Below, one piece after another: positions 5,414 to 7,863 of a stretch of DNA of 7,863 nucleotides. The notes below the pieces were generated by a model. It was not told where the DNA came from and made no database searches. It saw only the letters and a program-made list of their open reading frames with translations. The first letter of the stretch is position 1. Every line of letters begins with the position of its first letter. A program made the translations under genes and the position numbers. Source of the DNA: JBBQNY01 sp038221545 (GTDB lineage Bacteria > Pseudomonadota > Gammaproteobacteria > Xanthomonadales > Ahniellaceae); contig JBBRIE010000133.1 in NCBI GenBank assembly GCA_038221545.1, positions 1-7,863 of the forward strand. Direction: 5' to 3'.

Positions 5414-7795
5414 ATGCGGATGGTTCGGGGTTTGCGCCGCGGCGCGGTGGCGGTGCTCGGGCTTCTGTTGCTGGCATTGCTTGCCGCGTACGTGCTGCTG
5501 CGCATGAGCCTGCCGCAACTGCGGGACACCGCGTCCCTGCCCGGCCTTCACGCACGTGTCGAGGTCGCGCGCGACGCGCTCGGCGTCGTGGACATCCAGG
5601 CCGGCGACCGCCCCGACGCTTACCGCGCGCTCGGCTTCGTACATGCTCAGGAGCGCTTTTTCGAGATGGACCTGCTGCGACGCTCGGCGGCCGGCGAGCT
5701 CTCCGAACTCTTCGGCGGGCGCGCGCTCGAGGTCGACAGCAGGCAGCGCATGCATCGCTTCCGCATGCGCGCACGCCGCGACGTGGAATTGCTGCGGCCC
5801 GCCGAACAGGCACTGCTCGGCGCCTACACGGATGGCGTCAACGCGGGCTTGTCGCGCCTGCGTACGCGCCCGTTCCCGTACCTGCTGCTGGGCGCGAAAC
5901 CGCGGCCATGGAGCCGCGAGGACTGCGCACTCGTGGTGTTCGCGATGTTCCTGGACCTGCAGGGCGGCGACAACCGCGAGGAGCTTGCGCGATCCGTCGC
6001 CCGCCGACACCTGCCTGCCGCGCTCGCGGAGTTCCTCGACCCCCGCGGCAGCGAATGGGACGCCGCGCTCGATGGTTCGAGCGTGCCGGCGCGCCCGATC
6101 CCGACCGCTCAGGATATCGACCTGCGGCAGCTGCCGAAGTCATGGTTCGAAGGCGAGGCGCGCGCGCAGCGCGAGCAGAAGCCGGGCAGCAACAACTTCG
6201 CGGTCGGCGGCGCCCTCACGGCCCACGGGGCGGCACTGGTCGCCAACGACATGCACCTGTCGCTGCGCGTTCCGAACATCTGGTTCCGTGCACGCCTGCG
6301 ATTCGCTGACGCGGGCGCACCGGGCGGCCGCGTCGACGTGATCGGTGCGACTCTGCCCGGCACGCCGGCGATGGTGGTCGGCAGCAACACGCACGTCGCA
6401 TGGGGATTCACCAACAGCTACGGCGACTGGATGGACTGGGTCGAGGTGCGCTGGCTCGACGAGGCGCGCATCCGGTACGCCACCGCGAACGGCCCCCGCT
6501 CGGCCGAAACCGTGCGCGAGACGATCCTGGTCAAGGGCGGCGACAGCGTCGAGCTGCCGGTGCGCGAGACCATCTGGGGTCCGATCCTGCACGAGCGGGG
6601 CGACTCGCCCGCCCTCGCGCTGGCGTGGACGGCGCATCGTCCCGGCGCATTCAACCTCGGCGTCGGTGCGCTCGAACGCGCGCGCGACCTGGACCACGCG
6701 GTGATGCTGATCACGCGCGCGGGACTTCCGGCGCAGAACTTCGTCGCCGGCGATACGAAGGGCCATGTCGGCTGGGTGCTGGCAGGCCGCATCCCGGTGC
6801 GGCTGGGTTTCGATCCGGCATTGCCGGCGGACTGGGGCGAGCCCGGCGTCGGCTGGGGTGGCTGGTCGCCGCCCGCGCGCAACCCGCGCGTGATCGATCC
6901 GCCAGACGCGCGCATCTGGACCGCCAACGCGCGCAACATCGGCGGCGAAGCGGCGACGCTGCTCGGTGACGGTGGCCTGACGCTCGGCGCGCGCGGCAAG
7001 CAGATTCGCGACGGGCTGCGCGAGCGCACGCGGTTGGCGCCCGCCGACATGCTCGCGATCCAGCGTGACGACCGCGCGCTTTTCCTGCGGCACTGGTGGG
7101 AGTTGCTGCGCGATACCGCCGCGCGGCATCCCGACGACACGGCCATGCGCGAGCTTGCGCAGGCCAGCGCAACACCGCCGGAACACGCCAGCATCGACAG
7201 CGTGAGCTATCGACTCGCACGCCAGTTCCGCACGCGCGTGACCGCCAACGTGCTCGACATGCTGACCGCGCCGATCCATGCGGCCGATCCGGATGCGCCC
7301 CGGCCTTCGCCCGCGCAGGCGGAAGCGGTGGTCTGGCCGCTGCTCACGGCGCAGCCCCCGCACCTGCTCGCGCCGATCTACGCGGACTGGAATGCGCTGC
7401 TGGACCGATCGGCGCGCGACGTCATCGAGGAACTCTCGGCATTGCCCGGCGGATTGGCGAAACGCACATGGGGCGAGCGCAACACCAGCGCGATCAACCA
7501 TCCGCTCGGGGGCATCCCCTTGCTCGGCTGGCTGCTCAATACCCGCGCGCAGGGCCTGCCGGGCGACGTGCACATGCCCTTCGTACAGGGCCCGACGTTC
7601 GGCGCGTCACAGCGATTCGCGGTGTCGCCCGGGCACGAAGACGAGGGCTACTTCAACATGCCGGGCGGCCAGAGCGGCCATCCGCTATCGCCGTTTCATC
7701 GCGCAGGCCACGAGGACTGGGTCGCGGGCCGCGCCACGCCGTTCCTTCCCGGCGCACCCATGCATCGACTGCAGCTTGATCCCGCCCGGCGCTGA
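5414..7795 (+). CDS. Penicillin acylase family Ntn-hydrolase, membrane-anchored
   Basis: The 793-residue product has the usual family length and order. It begins with a basic stretch and one hydrophobic helix (about 10-29), acting as an uncleaved anchor or signal, so the enzyme should face the periplasm. The alpha-chain region carries RDALGVVDIQA and GFVHAQERFFEMDLLRRSAAGELSELFGG (about 53-102). The autocatalytic site is PGSNNFAV, with Ser259 expected to become the N-terminal nucleophile of the beta chain. Other conserved parts are VANDMHL (276-282), GFTNSYGDWMDWVEVRW, QNFVAGDTKGHVGW, IWTANARNIGG, WGERNTSAINHPLGG (Asn690 as the likely oxyanion-hole Asn) and the C-terminal GGQSGHPLSPFHRAGHEDW. 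Family members hydrolyse amide bonds in beta-lactams, acyl-homoserine lactones or other N-acyl compounds; the substrate cannot be assigned here. Transcription is probably separate from the lipoprotein gene 171 bases upstream. Confidence 0.92.
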   Translation: MRMVRGLRRGAVAVLGLLLLALLAAYVLLRMSLPQLRDTASLPGLHARVEVARDALGVVDIQAGDRPDAYRALGFVHAQERFFEMDLLRRSAAGELSELFGGRALEVDSRQRMHRFRMRARRDVELLRPAEQALLGAYTDGVNAGLSRLRTRPFPYLLLGAKPRPWSREDCALVVFAMFLDLQGGDNREELARSVARRHLPAALAEFLDPRGSEWDAALDGSSVPARPIPTAQDIDLRQLPKSWFEGEARAQREQKPGSNNFAVGGALTAHGAALVANDMHLSLRVPNIWFRARLRFADAGAPGGRVDVIGATLPGTPAMVVGSNTHVAWGFTNSYGDWMDWVEVRWLDEARIRYATANGPRSAETVRETILVKGGDSVELPVRETIWGPILHERGDSPALALAWTAHRPGAFNLGVGALERARDLDHAVMLITRAGLPAQNFVAGDTKGHVGWVLAGRIPVRLGFDPALPADWGEPGVGWGGWSPPARNPRVIDPPDARIWTANARNIGGEAATLLGDGGLTLGARGKQIRDGLRERTRLAPADMLAIQRDDRALFLRHWWELLRDTAARHPDDTAMRELAQASATPPEHASIDSVSYRLARQFRTRVTANVLDMLTAPIHAADPDAPRPSPAQAEAVVWPLLTAQPPHLLAPIYADWNALLDRSARDVIEELSALPGGLAKRTWGERNTSAINHPLGGIPLLGWLLNTRAQGLPGDVHMPFVQGPTFGASQRFAVSPGHEDEGYFNMPGGQSGHPLSPFHRAGHEDWVAGRATPFLPGAPMHRLQLDPARR

Positions 7796-7863
7796 TGCAC
7801 GCGATGGCGGTCCCGCTTTTTCGCTGGTGCGGCGCAAGAAGTGAGGGGCGTGCTGCGTACCAG
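7796..7863. other. Right-end stretch with no gene that can be assigned
   Basis: The 68 bases after the acylase stop contain a TTTTT run just after a very short GCGG/CCGC pairing, too small for a convincing terminator. An ATG overlapping the acylase stop (7794) opens a frame of 23 codons to the window end with an unrecognised product and no clear ribosome site. A downstream gene may begin here or beyond. Confidence 0.4.

Noticed and set aside
6140..7573. A 477-codon minus-strand open frame opposite the acylase gene
   Set aside because: Antisense shadow with an Arg/Ala/His-rich product. The acylase on the plus strand has all family motifs.
7794..7863. A next gene starting at the ATG that overlaps the acylase stop
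   Set aside because: Only 23 codons are visible, the product is not recognisable and no ribosome site is clear, so it is not called.

Overview
This 7.9 kb window is high-GC DNA with strongly GC-biased third codon positions. It looks like a stretch of ordinary chromosome from a gammaproteobacterium. The order Xanthomonadales (Lysobacterales) is the best guess, based on the ParC sequence type and on a TonB-C protein with an Ala/Pro-rich linker beside a penicillin-acylase-family gene. That placement is an inference from protein resemblance and was not checked by search. No transposase, integrase, CRISPR array, tRNA or rRNA is visible.

Layout. On the minus strand, reading leftward from about 1635, there is a tiny hydrophobic protein (about 62 aa, apparent TTG start behind a GGAGGA ribosome site). 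Thirteen bases later comes a complete 12-helix MFS drug transporter of the Bcr/CflA type (1433 to 144). A roughly 95-base gap with two -10-like motifs and a perfect 14-bp palindrome separates this pair from the divergent plus-strand gene parC (topoisomerase IV subunit A, 1729-3978). After parC, on the same strand, lie a lipoprotein with a helical region and a C-terminal TonB domain (4172-5242), then a membrane-anchored Ntn-hydrolase of the penicillin acylase family (5414-7795). The gaps of 193 and 171 bases, both with possible regulatory or hairpin sequences, suggest that the last three genes are largely separate transcription units.

The most striking observation is that parC, an essential gene in most bacteria, carries an in-frame TAG at 3043-3045. 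It falls exactly where E. coli ParC, as I recall its sequence, has the Lys of the KLEEMKIR motif. On both sides of it the reading frame is intact and full length (749 codons plus the final stop), and the C-terminal DNA-wrapping domain is well conserved. The candidates are a base-calling or assembly error, a very recent nonsense mutation (with suppression, or a second copy elsewhere), or genuine readthrough. The first is the simplest. The neighbouring MFS gene itself ends in TAG, which argues against wholesale reassignment of TAG.

The genes do not form an obvious single pathway. They combine a DNA-topology housekeeping gene with three envelope-related genes (an exporter, a TonB-domain lipoprotein and a periplasm-facing acylase). 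I see no convincing new multi-gene system here. The parC stop codon and the lipobox on a TonB-domain protein are the two points that most deserve checking.
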